A stretch of DNA of 64,000 bases, taken from the NCBI RefSeq assembly GCF_003610405.1, contig NZ_RAQC01000001.1:744001-808000 (forward strand). Reading direction: 5' to 3'. A program made the position numbers and the translations under genes. Under the pieces are notes generated by a model. It searched no databases and was not told the DNA's origin. It worked only from the letters and a program-made list of their open reading frames with translations. This DNA is from Microbacterium sp. AG238. GTDB lineage: Bacteria; Actinomycetota; Actinomycetes; Actinomycetales; Microbacteriaceae. Below, one piece after another: positions 25,120 through 34,844 of the stretch; position 1 is the stretch's first letter, and every line of letters begins with the position of its first letter.

Positions 25120-28100
25120 TCAACCCAGACACTGAGGTCCCAGAAGTCCCTTGAGCTCGCCGTAGAGATCGGGCGTGACGCGCACCGGATGCGGCACCTC
25201 GAACACCTTCGCCGTACCTGCTCTATGGAGCTTCAGCGAGACCTCGGTCTCGCCGCTGTGGCGACGCAGGACGGCCGCCAGCTCGCCGATCGTCGACTCC
25301 GTCGCACGCTGCTCCGGGAGCAGCAGCACGAGCGGCCCGGCGGCATCGAACGACCCGAGGTCGGGCGAGAACGCCGACTGACCGTGCAGGTTCAGCCCGT
25401 CATCGCGACGGGATACGCGCCCACGGACGACCAGGATCGAGTCGGCCACGAGCATGCTCTGGAACTCCGTGTAGGTCTTCCCCATGAACATCACGGTCAC
25501 TTCACCGTCGAAGTCCTCGACGGTGATCATGCCGTAGGGGTTGCCGCTCTGCTTGGCCACGCGGTGCTGCACGCTCGTGACGAGCCCCGCGACGGTGACC
25601 TGGTCGCCGTCCTGAACGTCTTCTGACGCCAGCAGATCGTGGATCGAGGTGGAGGCGTGCTTGGCGAGCGGGATCTCCAACCCGGCCAAGGGGTGGTCGG
25701 ACACGTAGAGGCCGAGCATCTCGCGCTCGAACGCCAGCTTGTCCTTCTTCGTCCACTCCGGCCGCTCGGGGACCTTCGCCGGCATGACCTCTTCGGTCTC
25801 GTCGTACAGGCTGTCGAAGTCGAAACCGATCGCGCCCGTGGCGGCCTTTCTCTTGGCGTCGACCGCGGCTTCGACGGCATCCTCATGGATCTCCATGAGC
25901 GCCCGCCGGGTCGAGCCCAGCGAGTCGAAGGCGCCCGCCTTGATCAACGACTCCACGGTCCGCTTGTTCGCGACGTGAAGCGGGACCTTGGTGAGGAAGT
26001 CGTGGAAGCTGACGTAGTTGTCGTCGGCCCGCGACGCGATGATGCCGTCGACCACGTTCGCACCGACGTTGCGCACCGCGCCCAGACCGAATCGGATGTC
26101 TTCGCCGACGGCCGCGAAGTACCTGATGGACTCGCCCACATCGGGCGGCAGCACCTTGATGCCCATGCGGCGGCATTCGTTCAGGTACACCGCCATCTTG
26201 TCCTTCGAGTCGCCGACGCTCGTGAGCAGGGCAGCCATGTACTCGGCGGGATAGTGCGCCTTGAGGTAGGCGGTCCAGTACGAGACGAGACCGTACGCGG
26301 CGGAGTGCGCCTTGTTGAACGCGTAGTCGGAGAACGGCAGCAGGATGTCCCAGAGCGCCTTGATGGCGGCCTCACCGAAGCCGCGCTCCTTCATGCCCCC
26401 TGAGAAGCCCTCGTACTGCTTGTCGAGCTCGGACTTCTTCTTCTTGCCCATCGCGCGGCGGAGGATGTCTGCCTGACCGAGCGAGAAGCCTGCGACCTTC
26501 TGAGCGATCGCCATGACCTGCTCCTGATAGATGATCAGGCCGTACGTGGTGTCGAGGATGTCGCGCAGTGGTTCTTCGAGCTCGGGATGGATCGGGGTGA
26601 TCGGCTGCAGGCCGTTCTTACGGAGCGCGTAGTTCGTGTGCGAGTTGGCGCCCATCGGGCCCGGGCGGTACAGCGCGATGACGGCGGAGATGTCTTCGAA
26701 GTTGTCGGGCTTCATCAGCCGGAGGAGCGAGCGCATCGGCCCGCCGTCGAGCTGGAACACCCCCAGCGTGTCGCCGCGGGTGAGGAGGTCGTAGGCAGGG
26801 CGGTCATCGAGCTCGAGATGTTCGAGGTCGAGTTCCTCGCCCCGGTTCATGCGGATGTTGTCGAGCGCGTCCGAGATGATCGTGAGGTTTCGCAGCCCCA
26901 GGAAGTCCATCTTGATGAGCCCGAGCGTCTCGCAGGACGGGTAGTCGAACTGCGTGACGATCTGGCCGTCCTGCTCGCGACGCATGATCGGGATGATGTC
27001 GAGGAGGGGTTCCGACGACATGATGACACCGGCCGCGTGCACACCCCACTGCCGCTTCAGACCTTCGAGCCCGAGTGCCCGGTCGAAGACCGTCTTCGCT
27101 TCGGGATCGGTGTCGATCAGGGCACGGAACTCGCTGGCCTCCTTGAACCGCGGGTGGTCCTTGTTGAACATGCCGTCGAGGGGCATGTCCTTTCCCATCA
27201 CGGGCGGCGGCATCGCCTTGGTGAGCTTCTCACCCATGCTGAATGGGAAGCCCAGCACGCGCCCAGCATCCTTCAGCGCCTGCTTCGACTTGATCGTGCC
27301 GTAGGTGACGATCTGCGCGACGCGCTCGGAACCGTACTTCTCAGTGACGTACTCGATGACCTCGCCGCGGCGACGGTCGTCGAAGTCGACGTCGAAGTCG
27401 GGCATGCTGACGCGGTCGGGGTTGAGGAATCGCTCGAAGATGAGTCCGTGCTCGAGCGGGTCGAGATCGGTGATGCGCATCGCGTAGGCCACCATCGAGC
27501 CGGCGCCCGAACCGCGGCCGGGGCCCACACGGATGCCGTTGTCCTTGGCCCAGTTGATGAAGTCGGCAACGACGAGGAAGTAGCCCGGGAAGCCCATCTG
27601 GAGGATGATGCCCGTCTCGTACTCGGCCTGCTTGCGCACCTTGTCGGGGATGCCGCCGGGGTACCGGTAGTGCAGGCCCGCCTCGACCTCCTTGACCAGC
27701 CAGCTGTCTTCGGTCTCGCCGTCGGGAACGGGGAATCGCGGCATGTAGTTGGCCGAGGTGTTGAACTCGACCTCGCAGCGCTCGGCGATGAGGAGGGTGT
27801 TGTCGCACGCCTCGGGGTGGTCGCGGAAGAGCTGCCGCATCTCCTGAGCGGTCTTGATGTAGTAGCCGTCGCCGTCGAACTTGAAGCGGTTCGGGTCATC
27901 GAGCGTCGAACCGGACTGCACGCAGAGCAGCGCCGCGTGCGCGTCGGCCTCGTGCTGATGCGTGTAGTGCGAGTCGTTGGTCGCGACGAGCGGGATGTCG
28001 AGGTCTTTCGCGAGACGAAGCAGGTCGGTCATGACCCGGCGCTCGATCGACAAGCCGTGATCCATGATCTCGGCGAAGTAGTTCTCTTTGCCGAAGATGT

Positions 28101-28638
28101 CTTGGAACTCGGCGGCCGCAGCGCGAGCAGCGTCGTACTGACCGAGGCGGAGCCGCGTCTGCACCTCGCCCGAGGGGCAGCCCGTGGTCGCGATGAGCCC
28201 CTTGCCGTAGGTCTGGAGCAGCTCGCGGTCCATGCGCGGCTTGAAGTAGTAGCCCTCCATGCTCGACCGCGAGCTCAACCGGAACAGGTTGTGCATGCCT
28301 TCGGTGCTCTGGCTCCACATCGTCATGTGGGTGTAGGCGCCAGAACCCGACACGTCGTCGCTCTTCTGCTCGGGAGAACCCCACGCCACGCGGGACTTGT
28401 CACTGCGATGGGTGCCCGGCGTGACGTAGGCCTCGAGGCCGATGATCGGCTTGACGCCCGCGGCCTTCGCGGCCCGGTAGAACTCGAACGCGGCGAAGGT
28501 GTTGCCGTGGTCGGTCACGGCGATCGCCGGCATGCCGTAATCGGCCGCCGCTTGGGTCATGGCCGCGATCTTGGCTGCACCGTCGAGCATCGAGTACTCG
28601 CTGTGCACGTGCAGATGAACGAAGGAGTCGGATGCCAC
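25120..28638 (-). CDS. dnaE: DNA polymerase III alpha subunit
   Basis: The 1172-residue replicative polymerase starts with the PHP domain (FVHLHVHSEYSMLDGAAKI). The family-C palm has GRGSGAGSMVAYA and the acidic PDFDVDFDDRRRGEVI near residue 410. After the fingers come a helix-hairpin-helix region (SLIKAGAFDSLGSTR) and an OB-fold (QVTVAGLVTSVQHRV). It copies the chromosome as part of the replisome. The GTG start lies 6 nt after a TAGACT element. It is divergent from the NUDIX gene with 47 bp between. Confidence 0.97.
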   Translation of the reverse strand: MASDSFVHLHVHSEYSMLDGAAKIAAMTQAAADYGMPAIAVTDHGNTFAAFEFYRAAKAAGVKPIIGLEAYVTPGTHRSDKSRVAWGSPEQKSDDVSGSGAYTHMTMWSQSTEGMHNLFRLSSRSSMEGYYFKPRMDRELLQTYGKGLIATTGCPSGEVQTRLRLGQYDAARAAAAEFQDIFGKENYFAEIMDHGLSIERRVMTDLLRLAKDLDIPLVATNDSHYTHQHEADAHAALLCVQSGSTLDDPNRFKFDGDGYYIKTAQEMRQLFRDHPEACDNTLLIAERCEVEFNTSANYMPRFPVPDGETEDSWLVKEVEAGLHYRYPGGIPDKVRKQAEYETGIILQMGFPGYFLVVADFINWAKDNGIRVGPGRGSGAGSMVAYAMRITDLDPLEHGLIFERFLNPDRVSMPDFDVDFDDRRRGEVIEYVTEKYGSERVAQIVTYGTIKSKQALKDAGRVLGFPFSMGEKLTKAMPPPVMGKDMPLDGMFNKDHPRFKEASEFRALIDTDPEAKTVFDRALGLEGLKRQWGVHAAGVIMSSEPLLDIIPIMRREQDGQIVTQFDYPSCETLGLIKMDFLGLRNLTIISDALDNIRMNRGEELDLEHLELDDRPAYDLLTRGDTLGVFQLDGGPMRSLLRLMKPDNFEDISAVIALYRPGPMGANSHTNYALRKNGLQPITPIHPELEEPLRDILDTTYGLIIYQEQVMAIAQKVAGFSLGQADILRRAMGKKKKSELDKQYEGFSGGMKERGFGEAAIKALWDILLPFSDYAFNKAHSAAYGLVSYWTAYLKAHYPAEYMAALLTSVGDSKDKMAVYLNECRRMGIKVLPPDVGESIRYFAAVGEDIRFGLGAVRNVGANVVDGIIASRADDNYVSFHDFLTKVPLHVANKRTVESLIKAGAFDSLGSTRRALMEIHEDAVEAAVDAKRKAATGAIGFDFDSLYDETEEVMPAKVPERPEWTKKDKLAFEREMLGLYVSDHPLAGLEIPLAKHASTSIHDLLASEDVQDGDQVTVAGLVTSVQHRVAKQSGNPYGMITVEDFDGEVTVMFMGKTYTEFQSMLVADSILVVRGRVSRRDDGLNLHGQSAFSPDLGSFDAAGPLVLLLPEQRATESTIGELAAVLRRHSGETEVSLKLHRAGTAKVFEVPHPVRVTPDLYGELKGLLGPQCLG

Positions 28639-28644
28639 CAGACG

Positions 28645-28650
28645 AGTCTA
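28645..28650 (-). promoter_or_regulatory. -10 element (TAGACT) of dnaE
   Basis: TAGACT on the minus strand, 6 nt before the dnaE GTG; the leader would be absent or nearly so. Confidence 0.5.
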
Positions 28651-28673
28651 CGTTCGGGCTCGGACACCGGTCT

Positions 28674-28679
28674 TAGGCT
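28674..28679 (+). promoter_or_regulatory. -10 element (TAGGCT) of the NUDIX gene
   Basis: TAGGCT is followed by 6 nt and the ATG at 28686, without a Shine-Dalgarno. Confidence 0.5.
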
Positions 28680-28685
28680 GGGCCC

Positions 28686-29159
28686 ATGGCCACTCCCGAC
28701 TTCGTCCTCGATCTGCGCGAGAAGATCGGCACCGCTCCGCTCCCCCTCGTGGGGGTGACCGCCGTGGTGTTCCGCGATGAGAAGGTGCTTCTGGGCAAGC
28801 GAGCCGACAACGGCAGCTGGCAACCCGTGTCGGGCATCGTCGATCCGGGCGAGGAGCCCGCTGACGCGGCCGTCCGCGAGTGCCTCGAGGAAGCGGGAGT
28901 CGTGGTCCGCGCCGAGCGCCTCGCGCTCGTGCATCAGATCCCCCGCATCGTCTATGCCAACGGCGATCAGGTCGACTACCTCGATCTGGTGTTCCGGTGC
29001 TCGTGGGTCTCGGGCGACCCGCACCCCGCCGACGGCGAGCTGACGGAGGTGGGGTTCTACGACCTCGGCCAGATGACCGACGTCGCGCCGGAGCACGTCC
29101 GCAAGATCGCACTCGCCGTCGCGGAGGACGACCCGGCCACATTCCGGGGCGGCCGGTGA
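28686..29159 (+). CDS. NUDIX hydrolase
   Basis: The 157-residue protein has a complete Nudix box, GIVDPGEEPADAAVRECLEE followed by AGV, matching Gx5Ex7REUxEExGU. The start VTAVVFRDEKVLLGKRADNGSWQPV is typical of small nucleotide-sugar or nucleotide-cleaning NUDIX enzymes. The substrate cannot be read from sequence. Its stop overlaps the GTG of the cyclodeaminase gene by 4 nt, indicating coupled translation. Confidence 0.92.
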   Translation: MATPDFVLDLREKIGTAPLPLVGVTAVVFRDEKVLLGKRADNGSWQPVSGIVDPGEEPADAAVRECLEEAGVVVRAERLALVHQIPRIVYANGDQVDYLDLVFRCSWVSGDPHPADGELTEVGFYDLGQMTDVAPEHVRKIALAVAEDDPATFRGGR

Positions 29160-29758
29160 GTTCCCGCGTCGCTCTGGGCGACCTGCTCGACGCGCTCGCG
29201 CAGGATCAGGGCGACCCGGGAGGCGGGACCGCGAGCGGAGTCGTGACCGCGGTCGCCGCGGCACTGGCTCAGATGGTGAGTCGCTACAGCGCCGCAGAGC
29301 CCGCCGCGACCGGCATCGACCGCCGACTCGCCCGGCTTCGTCACGCGGCCGTGGCGGCAGCGGATGACGACGGCCGCGCGTCGGGCGCCCTCGGCGCCGC
29401 ACTCCGACCGGCACAGGATGAGGGTCCGGGCGATCGCGATCGGCGCATCGTCGACGCGGCGACCCGTGCGATCGAGACGTCGGCCGCACTCGGCGACATC
29501 GCGCTCGGGGTGTGGACGGAGGTGCGCCTCCTCGCCGACGTCGGCAACCACCACCTCATGTCCGACGTCGCCGTCGCCTCCGATGCCGTGGCCGCAGGAC
29601 TCGGTGGCGCGGCGACGAACCTCCGCGGCGGCCTCGCGCTCATCGATGCCCACGGCGATGCCCGCCCTGCCGAGGCGATGCACGGCGACCTGCTCGGCCG
29701 GCTCATCACGGCACGGCGCGAAGCGCGGGCTCTCGCCGACCGGCTCGGCGAGCCATAG
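29156..29758 (+). CDS. Formiminotransferase-cyclodeaminase-like (FTCD_C) protein
   Basis: The 200-residue alpha-helical protein fits the cyclodeaminase/cyclohydrolase family. It has the substrate-binding segment DPGGGTASGVVTAVAAALAQMVSRYS and NHHLMSDVAVASDAVAAGLGGAATNLRGGL (family pattern N...SD...A). Relatives act on formimino- or methenyl-tetrahydrofolate. GTG at 29156 overlaps the NUDIX stop (GTGA). No histidine-degradation gene is nearby, so its folate role is uncertain. Confidence 0.82.
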   Translation: MSSRVALGDLLDALAQDQGDPGGGTASGVVTAVAAALAQMVSRYSAAEPAATGIDRRLARLRHAAVAAADDDGRASGALGAALRPAQDEGPGDRDRRIVDAATRAIETSAALGDIALGVWTEVRLLADVGNHHLMSDVAVASDAVAAGLGGAATNLRGGLALIDAHGDARPAEAMHGDLLGRLITARREARALADRLGEP

Positions 29759-29795
29759 CGAGACCTCGCCCGGCGGTTCTGCTTGCGGGCAGACG

Positions 29796-30716
29796 TCAAT
29801 CGCCGCGGAGTACCTCGAGGGCGCGCGCGAGGTCGAGGGCGTACGGCGAGACGAAGGTCGACCACTCCCCCGTCACCGGGTGATCGAATGCGAGCCGGTG
29901 GGCGTGCAGCCACTGACGGCTCAGCCCGAGCCGGGCGGACAGTGTCGGGTCGGCGCCGTACAGCGGATCGCCGACGCAGGGATGCCGATGCGCGGCCATG
30001 TGCACACGGATCTGATGCGTCCGTCCGGTCTCGAGGTGCACCTCGAGCAATGATGCGCCCGGGAACGCCTCGAGCGTCTCGTAGTGGGTGACGGAGTCTT
30101 TGCCCGTGGGCGTGACGGCGAACTTCCAGGAGTGCGAGGGGTGGCGGCCGATCGGGGCATCGATCGTTCCCGCGAGCGGATCGGGATGACCTTGCACCAC
30201 GGCGTGGTAGATCTTCTCGACCTCGCGCTCCTTGAACGCGCGCTTGAGCGCGACGTAGGCGCGCTCGCTCTTGGCGACGACCATGAGACCGCTGGTGCCG
30301 ACATCGAGCCGGTGCACGACGCCCTGACGCTCGGCGGCACCCGTCGTGGCGATGCGATAGCCCGCGGCTGCCAGCGCGCCCAGGACCGTCGGTCCGTCCC
30401 ACCCGAGCGACGGGTGCGCGGCGACGCCGGCCGGCTTGTCGACGACGACGATGTCGTCATCGTCGTGCACGATCCCCAGGTCGGGCACCGCGACCGGGAC
30501 GATCTGCGCTTCAGCCCGCTCCTCCCAGAAGACGTCGAGCCAGGACCCGGCGACGAGCTTGTCGGACTTGCCGAGCGTGCGACCATCGAGGGTCACACCG
30601 CCCGCAGCCGCCACCTCCGCGGCGAAGGTGCGGGAGAATCCGAGCAGCTTGGCCAGCGCGGCGTCGACACGAACGCCGTCGAGTCCGTCGGGAACCGGGA
30701 GCGCGCGCTGCGGCAT
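29796..30716 (-). CDS. rluD: RluD-type 23S rRNA pseudouridine synthase
   Basis: The 306-residue protein has an N-terminal S4 RNA-binding domain ([29 protein letters not shown]) and a PsiS2 domain with the catalytic motif [15 protein letters not shown] (Asp in HRLD). The terminal [19 protein letters not shown] is also diagnostic. It modifies uridines in the large-subunit rRNA. ATG at 30716 follows the lspA stop after one base. lspA-rluD adjacency is common in actinobacteria. Confidence 0.93.
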   Translation of the reverse strand: MPQRALPVPDGLDGVRVDAALAKLLGFSRTFAAEVAAAGGVTLDGRTLGKSDKLVAGSWLDVFWEERAEAQIVPVAVPDLGIVHDDDDIVVVDKPAGVAAHPSLGWDGPTVLGALAAAGYRIATTGAAERQGVVHRLDVGTSGLMVVAKSERAYVALKRAFKEREVEKIYHAVVQGHPDPLAGTIDAPIGRHPSHSWKFAVTPTGKDSVTHYETLEAFPGASLLEVHLETGRTHQIRVHMAAHRHPCVGDPLYGADPTLSARLGLSRQWLHAHRLAFDHPVTGEWSTFVSPYALDLARALEVLRGD

Positions 30717-30717
30717 C

Positions 30718-31296
30718 TCAGCGGTCCGCGGGGGCGTCGGTCGTCGATTCGGCGGGCGCGTCTGCTGTTCGCCGCTCGCGTGAACCATCGAAGCGGATGC
30801 CGATCACCACGAGCACGGCGACGGAGATCATCATCGTCACGATGAACATGTCGGCGACGTTGTAGATCGCAGAGGGGAACCACAGCCACATCCACGGCGT
30901 GTGGATGAAGTCGATCACGTGCCCGACGAGGAAACCGGGTTCGCGCAGCAGGCGGTCGGTGAGATTGCCGAGCACGCCCCCCAGAAGGAGTCCGAGGACG
31001 ATGGCCCACGACCGCGTGCGCACGCTGCGTACAGTGAGCACGATCACGACCACCGCGACAGCAGCGAGCGCGATCGTGAAGAGCCACGTGACGCCGGTCC
31101 CCAGCGAGAACGCCGCACCGGGGTTCTTCGTCAGGTAAAGCTGGAAGAAGTCGCCGAGGACGGGGACCTCACGCTGGTACGGCAGGTTCTCGAGGGCGAG
31201 GTACTTCGTGAACTGGTCGGCGGCCAGCACCACTGCCGCGAGAATCGCGACGAGGGCACCGGCCGCCGGACCGTTCAGACGCTTGCGCGACGCCAA
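30718..31296 (-). CDS. lspA: Lipoprotein signal peptidase II
   Basis: The 192-residue membrane aspartic protease cleaves lipoprotein signal peptides. Four helices are seen, with [17 protein letters not shown], and the two catalytic Asp motifs GNLTDRLL and [11 protein letters not shown]. The C-terminus is Ala/Thr/Asp-rich. The start is TTG at 31296, 3 nt after the divIVA stop; no better in-frame codon precedes the first helix. Substrates in this window include CtaC and the 4536 lipoprotein. Confidence 0.94.
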   Translation of the reverse strand: MASRKRLNGPAAGALVAILAAVVLAADQFTKYLALENLPYQREVPVLGDFFQLYLTKNPGAAFSLGTGVTWLFTIALAAVAVVVIVLTVRSVRTRSWAIVLGLLLGGVLGNLTDRLLREPGFLVGHVIDFIHTPWMWLWFPSAIYNVADMFIVTMMISVAVLVVIGIRFDGSRERRTADAPAESTTDAPADR

Positions 31297-31299
31297 GGA

Positions 31300-31878
31300 T
31301 TACGCGCCGGCCGAGACGCCGGTCGTGTCGAGATCGCGGAGCTTGCTCTCGATGAAGCCGCGGAGCTGACCGCGGTAGTCCTTCTCGAACTGCTGCAGCT
31401 CGGAGATACGACCCTCGAGCGACACGCGCTCGGCTTCGAGACGCGCGACCTCGTCGCGGCCTCGGGCTTCTGCCTCGGAGATGATCGACGCGGCCTGGGC
31501 CTGCGCATCGGCGATGAGCTTGTCGCGCTGGGCCTTGCCCTCGGCGACGTGCTCGTCGTGCAGGCGCTGGGCCAGCTCGATGATGCCGGCGGATGCGGCG
31601 GCAGGAGCCATGTCGGCGGCGGCGGCGGGCTGCTCGACAGCGGCGACCGGCGCGGGCACCTCTTCGACGACGGCGTCGTCGGATGCGGCCGGCGCGGGGG
31701 TCTCACCCGACTCGTAGGCTGCGAGCTTCGCCTTGAGCTCGTCGTTCTCAGCGATCGTCTTGCGCCATTCCACGACGATCTCGTCGAGGAAGTCGTCGAC
31801 CTCATCGGGGTCGAATCCTTCCTTGAAACGCACGTGCTGGAACTGCTTGGTGACGACGTCTTCAGGGGTCAAAGCCAT
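31300..31878 (-). CDS. divIVA: DivIVA/Wag31 polar growth protein
   Basis: The 192-residue coiled-coil protein begins with the membrane-binding DivIVA N-domain (MALTPEDVVTKQFQHVRFKEGFD then DPDEVDDFLDEIV). An Ala/Pro-rich linker (about 70-100) and a long coiled coil (about 105-185) follow. It marks cell poles and septa and guides wall synthesis. AGAGGA precedes the ATG. It follows yggT with a 121-nt gap that holds a TATGCT -10 like element, so it probably has its own promoter. Confidence 0.95.
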   Translation of the reverse strand: MALTPEDVVTKQFQHVRFKEGFDPDEVDDFLDEIVVEWRKTIAENDELKAKLAAYESGETPAPAASDDAVVEEVPAPVAAVEQPAAAADMAPAAASAGIIELAQRLHDEHVAEGKAQRDKLIADAQAQAASIISEAEARGRDEVARLEAERVSLEGRISELQQFEKDYRGQLRGFIESKLRDLDTTGVSAGA

Positions 31879-31960
31879 GGTGTTGTCCTCTTTCAGGGCT
31901 CACGACGCGGGCCGGTCAGCCGGCACCCGCCGCAGCGGGCCGTACCCACCCAGCATAGTC

Positions 31961-31966
31961 CGACGC
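31961..31966 (-). promoter_or_regulatory. Probable divIVA -10 element (TATGCT)
   Basis: On the minus strand TATGCT lies roughly 75-80 nt before the divIVA ATG, inside the gap after yggT. No -35 is obvious. Confidence 0.35.
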
Positions 31967-31999
31967 TTTCTCGGCCGCGACGATCCCGCCGCGACCGCC

Positions 32000-32302
32000 T
32001 CAGACGAAGGCGATCACGCGAGTGATCGACAGCAGGATGAAGCACGCCAGCATGGTGAGCGGGAATGCCAGATCGATCGCGATGACGCCGAGCCTGATCG
32101 GAGGAATGACCCGGCGCAGTGTCTTGATCGGGGGATCCGTGATCGTGTAGACGACCTCGGCGAGAACGAGGGTGAAGCCTCTCGGGCGCCACTCCCGGTT
32201 GAACAGCGGGATGTACTCCAGGATCAGTCGGACGAACAGAACGAGGATGTACAGCAGGAGGGCGAAGTAGACGAGTGCGGCGATCAGCCGTACGACATCC
32301 AC
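32000..32302 (-). CDS. YggT family membrane protein
   Basis: The 100-residue protein has two membrane helices flanking the conserved loop ITDPPIKTLRRVIPPIRLG, the YggT signature. GTG at 32302 is 6 nt after the sepF stop. YggT proteins sit next to sepF in many Gram-positives and may help septum or membrane organisation; the biochemical role is not established. Confidence 0.92.
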   Translation of the reverse strand: MDVVRLIAALVYFALLLYILVLFVRLILEYIPLFNREWRPRGFTLVLAEVVYTITDPPIKTLRRVIPPIRLGVIAIDLAFPLTMLACFILLSITRVIAFV

Positions 32303-32308
32303 GTCAGG

Positions 32309-32770
32309 TCACTGCGCGAACGGCGCCGCCTCAGGCTCAGCCTGAGCCACGGCGCCGTCGCCGGAGACGGCGATGTTCTCGGGCGAGAGCAGGAACACCT
32401 TGCTCGTCACACGCTCGATGCGGCCGTAGAGACCGAGGGACAGGCCGCTCGCGAAGTCGATGAGGCGGCGCGCATCGGCGTCGCTCATCTGCGAGAGGTT
32501 GATGATCACCGGCACACCCTCGCGGAAGTTCTCGGCGATGACCTGCGCGTCGCGGTACTGCTTGGGGTGGACGGTCAGAATCTCGCTCACGGTTCCCGTC
32601 GTGGGCTGACGCACGACCGCGGGGCGGTGCAGGGGCGTCACCGGCGCCGCCGGCTTCTCGACGGGCTTCTCACGGCGAGCCTGCTGCTGCTCGGCCTGCG
32701 GCTCTTCGTACATTTCTTCCTCATCTGCGAGGCCCAGGTAAACCATGGTCTTCTTCAGCGGGTTCGACAT
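32309..32770 (-). CDS. sepF: Cell division protein SepF
   Basis: The 153-residue protein has an N-terminal amphipathic membrane helix ([19 protein letters not shown]), a charged linker, and the SepF core ([46 protein letters not shown]...[18 protein letters not shown]). It tethers FtsZ to the membrane in actinobacteria, which lack FtsA. ATG at 32770 follows GGAGG. Confidence 0.95.
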   Translation of the reverse strand: MSNPLKKTMVYLGLADEEEMYEEPQAEQQQARREKPVEKPAAPVTPLHRPAVVRQPTTGTVSEILTVHPKQYRDAQVIAENFREGVPVIINLSQMSDADARRLIDFASGLSLGLYGRIERVTSKVFLLSPENIAVSGDGAVAQAEPEAAPFAQ

Positions 32771-32801
32771 CGCATCCTCCGTTTGCTCGTCTGTTCCGAG
32801 G

Positions 32802-33488
32802 CTATCCGCGGTCCGGGCGCGGTCCCGTGATTGCCGATCCGATCCGCAGGTGTGTCGCACCGGCAGAGATCGCTTCGACGAAATCGCCGGTCATCCCGGC
32901 GGAGATCCAGGTCGCGCCGGGCGCGACGGTACGCAGGACGTCTGACGTCTGCGCGAGGCGGGCGAACGCCGCGGCGGGCTCCTCGCCGAGGGGGGCGACG
33001 GCCATGACGCCGCGGACCACCAGACCCGGGCACCGCTCCAACACGTGGGTGGCCAGGGCCTCGACTCCGTCCGGCGCGACGCCGCCACGACCCGGGTCAT
33101 CGGTCAGGTTGACCTGCACGAGCACGTCGAGGGGCTCGCCCTCGGGCTCTGCGCCGTCGAGCGCGTCGGCGATGCGCGCGCGGTCGACGGAGTGGACGAC
33201 ATCCGCCGCTGCTCGCACCGCGCGCGCCTTGTTCGTCTGGGCCTGGCCGATGAAATGCCAGCGCATGCCCTCGAGCCCGGCGAGCTCCGCGCGCTTCGCG
33301 GTGAGCTCCTGCTGCCGGTTCTCCCCCACATCACGCACGCCCAGTGCGTGGAGCTGCGCGATGAGCTCAGGCGGGTGGAACTTCGTCACCACGACCCTCG
33401 TCACCTCGCCCGGGGCGCGACCCGACGCCCGCATCGCAGCGGCGATGCGGGCGTCGACGTCGGCGAGCCGTTCGGCCAGATCCGGCAT
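32802..33488 (-). CDS. YggS/PLPBP family PLP-binding protein
   Basis: The 228-residue protein is a single-domain TIM barrel with the PLP lysine in [32 protein letters not shown] and [21 protein letters not shown] at the phosphate site. The family controls PLP levels and has no known catalysis. It lies between ftsZ and sepF as in other actinobacteria, but the yfiH/pgeF gene often found there is missing. Confidence 0.93.
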   Translation of the reverse strand: MPDLAERLADVDARIAAAMRASGRAPGEVTRVVVTKFHPPELIAQLHALGVRDVGENRQQELTAKRAELAGLEGMRWHFIGQAQTNKARAVRAAADVVHSVDRARIADALDGAEPEGEPLDVLVQVNLTDDPGRGGVAPDGVEALATHVLERCPGLVVRGVMAVAPLGEEPAAAFARLAQTSDVLRTVAPGATWISAGMTGDFVEAISAGATHLRIGSAITGPRPDRG

Positions 33489-33500
33489 GGGGCGATCGGC

Positions 33501-34652
33501 CTACTTCAGGAAGTCGGGGATGTCGAGGTCGTCGTCGCCGAAGACCGAGTCGTACGACTCGCTCTTGGCCGAGACCGGCACCGTCTCCTTGGTCTCGCGA
33601 CGTTCGGAGGGCTCGGATGCCGCAGCCTCCTCGGCCGGAACCTCGGGCAGGACCGGCGGCGCGGAAGGACGAGCAGCGGCGATGGGCTCGATGCGGGTCT
33701 GCGGCTCGCCACCGTCGAAGCCTGCCGCGATGACCGTCACGCGGACCTCGTCGCCGAGGGTGTCGTCGATGACCGTACCGAAGATGATGTTCGCCTCGGG
33801 GTGCGCGGCCTCCTTGACGAGCTGCGCCGCATCGTTGATCTCGAAGATGCCGAGGTTCGACCCGCCCTGGATGGAGAGCAGGACGCCGTGGGCTCCCTCG
33901 ATGGACGCTTCGAGAAGCGGCGACTCGACGGCGAGCTCGGCGGCCTTGATCGCGCGGTCGGCACCACGCGCGGAGCCGATGCCCATGAGGGCCGAGCCAG
34001 CCCCCTGCATGACGGACTTCACGTCGGCGAAGTCGAGGTTGATGAGACCGGGGGTGGTGATCAGGTCGGTGATGCCCTGGACACCGGCGAGCAGCACCTG
34101 GTCGGCGGTCGCGAAGGCCTCGACCATCGAGATGCCGCGGTCGCTGATCTCGAGCAGGCGGTCGTTCGGGACGACGATGAGGGTGTCGACCTCTTCCTTC
34201 AGCTTCGACACGCCGGCCTCGGCCTGACTCTGCCGACGACGACCCTCGAACGAGAAGGGCTTCGTGACGACACCGATCGTGAGCGCACCGATCGACTTGG
34301 CGATACGTGCAACGACGGGCGCGCCGCCGGTGCCGGTGCCACCGCCCTCGCCGGCAGTCACGAAGACCATGTCGGCGCCCGCGAGCGCCTCTTCGATCTC
34401 TTCGGCGTGGTCCTCCGCAGCACGACGCCCGACCTCGGGGTCGGCGCCGGCGCCCAGGCCGCGCGTCAGCTCACGGCCGACGTCGAGTTTGACGTCCGCA
34501 TCGCTCATCAGGAGCGCCTGGGCGTCGGTGTTCACCGCGATGAACTCGACACCCCGCAGCCCCAGCTCGATCATCCGGTTGACGGCATTGACGCCGCCAC
34601 CGCCCACACCGACGACCTTGATCACCGCGAGGTAGTTCTGGTTCTGGCTCAT
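33501..34652 (-). CDS. ftsZ: Cell division GTPase FtsZ
   Basis: The 383-residue tubulin homologue builds the Z-ring. It has [17 protein letters not shown], the GTP tubulin loop [18 protein letters not shown] and the C-terminal SepF-binding peptide DLDIPDFLK. The ATG at 34652 is chosen because GGAGG stands 5 nt before it; an in-frame ATG lies 12 nt up. The 192-bp upstream gap holds nested inverted repeats, reported separately. Confidence 0.97.
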   Translation of the reverse strand: MSQNQNYLAVIKVVGVGGGGVNAVNRMIELGLRGVEFIAVNTDAQALLMSDADVKLDVGRELTRGLGAGADPEVGRRAAEDHAEEIEEALAGADMVFVTAGEGGGTGTGGAPVVARIAKSIGALTIGVVTKPFSFEGRRRQSQAEAGVSKLKEEVDTLIVVPNDRLLEISDRGISMVEAFATADQVLLAGVQGITDLITTPGLINLDFADVKSVMQGAGSALMGIGSARGADRAIKAAELAVESPLLEASIEGAHGVLLSIQGGSNLGIFEINDAAQLVKEAAHPEANIIFGTVIDDTLGDEVRVTVIAAGFDGGEPQTRIEPIAAARPSAPPVLPEVPAEEAAASEPSERRETKETVPVSAKSESYDSVFGDDDLDIPDFLK

Positions 34653-34689
34653 GCCGGCCTCCATCTCGTCCCGAACCCTGCTCGTAAAC

Positions 34690-34747
34690 CTTCAACCTCA
34701 CGTAGAGGTTTAAAGAATTGCCGGGTATGCAATTCCTGAGGTTGAAG
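34690..34747 (-). promoter_or_regulatory. Nested inverted repeats in the ftsZ leader
   Basis: Outer arms CTTCAACCTCA (34690-34700) and TGAGGTTGAAG (34737-34747) are perfectly complementary. An inner pair GAATTGC/GCAATTC (34715-34721 and 34729-34735) lies within. A second pairing AACCTC/GAGGTT (34694-34710) could compete. It is about 40-95 nt before the ftsZ start and could be an operator, a transcript hairpin or both. Confidence 0.6.
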
Positions 34748-34844
34748 CTACGCACTCGTGGACGCACCCGACGGACGTGAGCGGCGTGTCGCGACATCCC
34801 ACGTGTCATGGGCTTCCAGCAGGGTCGCCCGGTCCCGGCCGACC

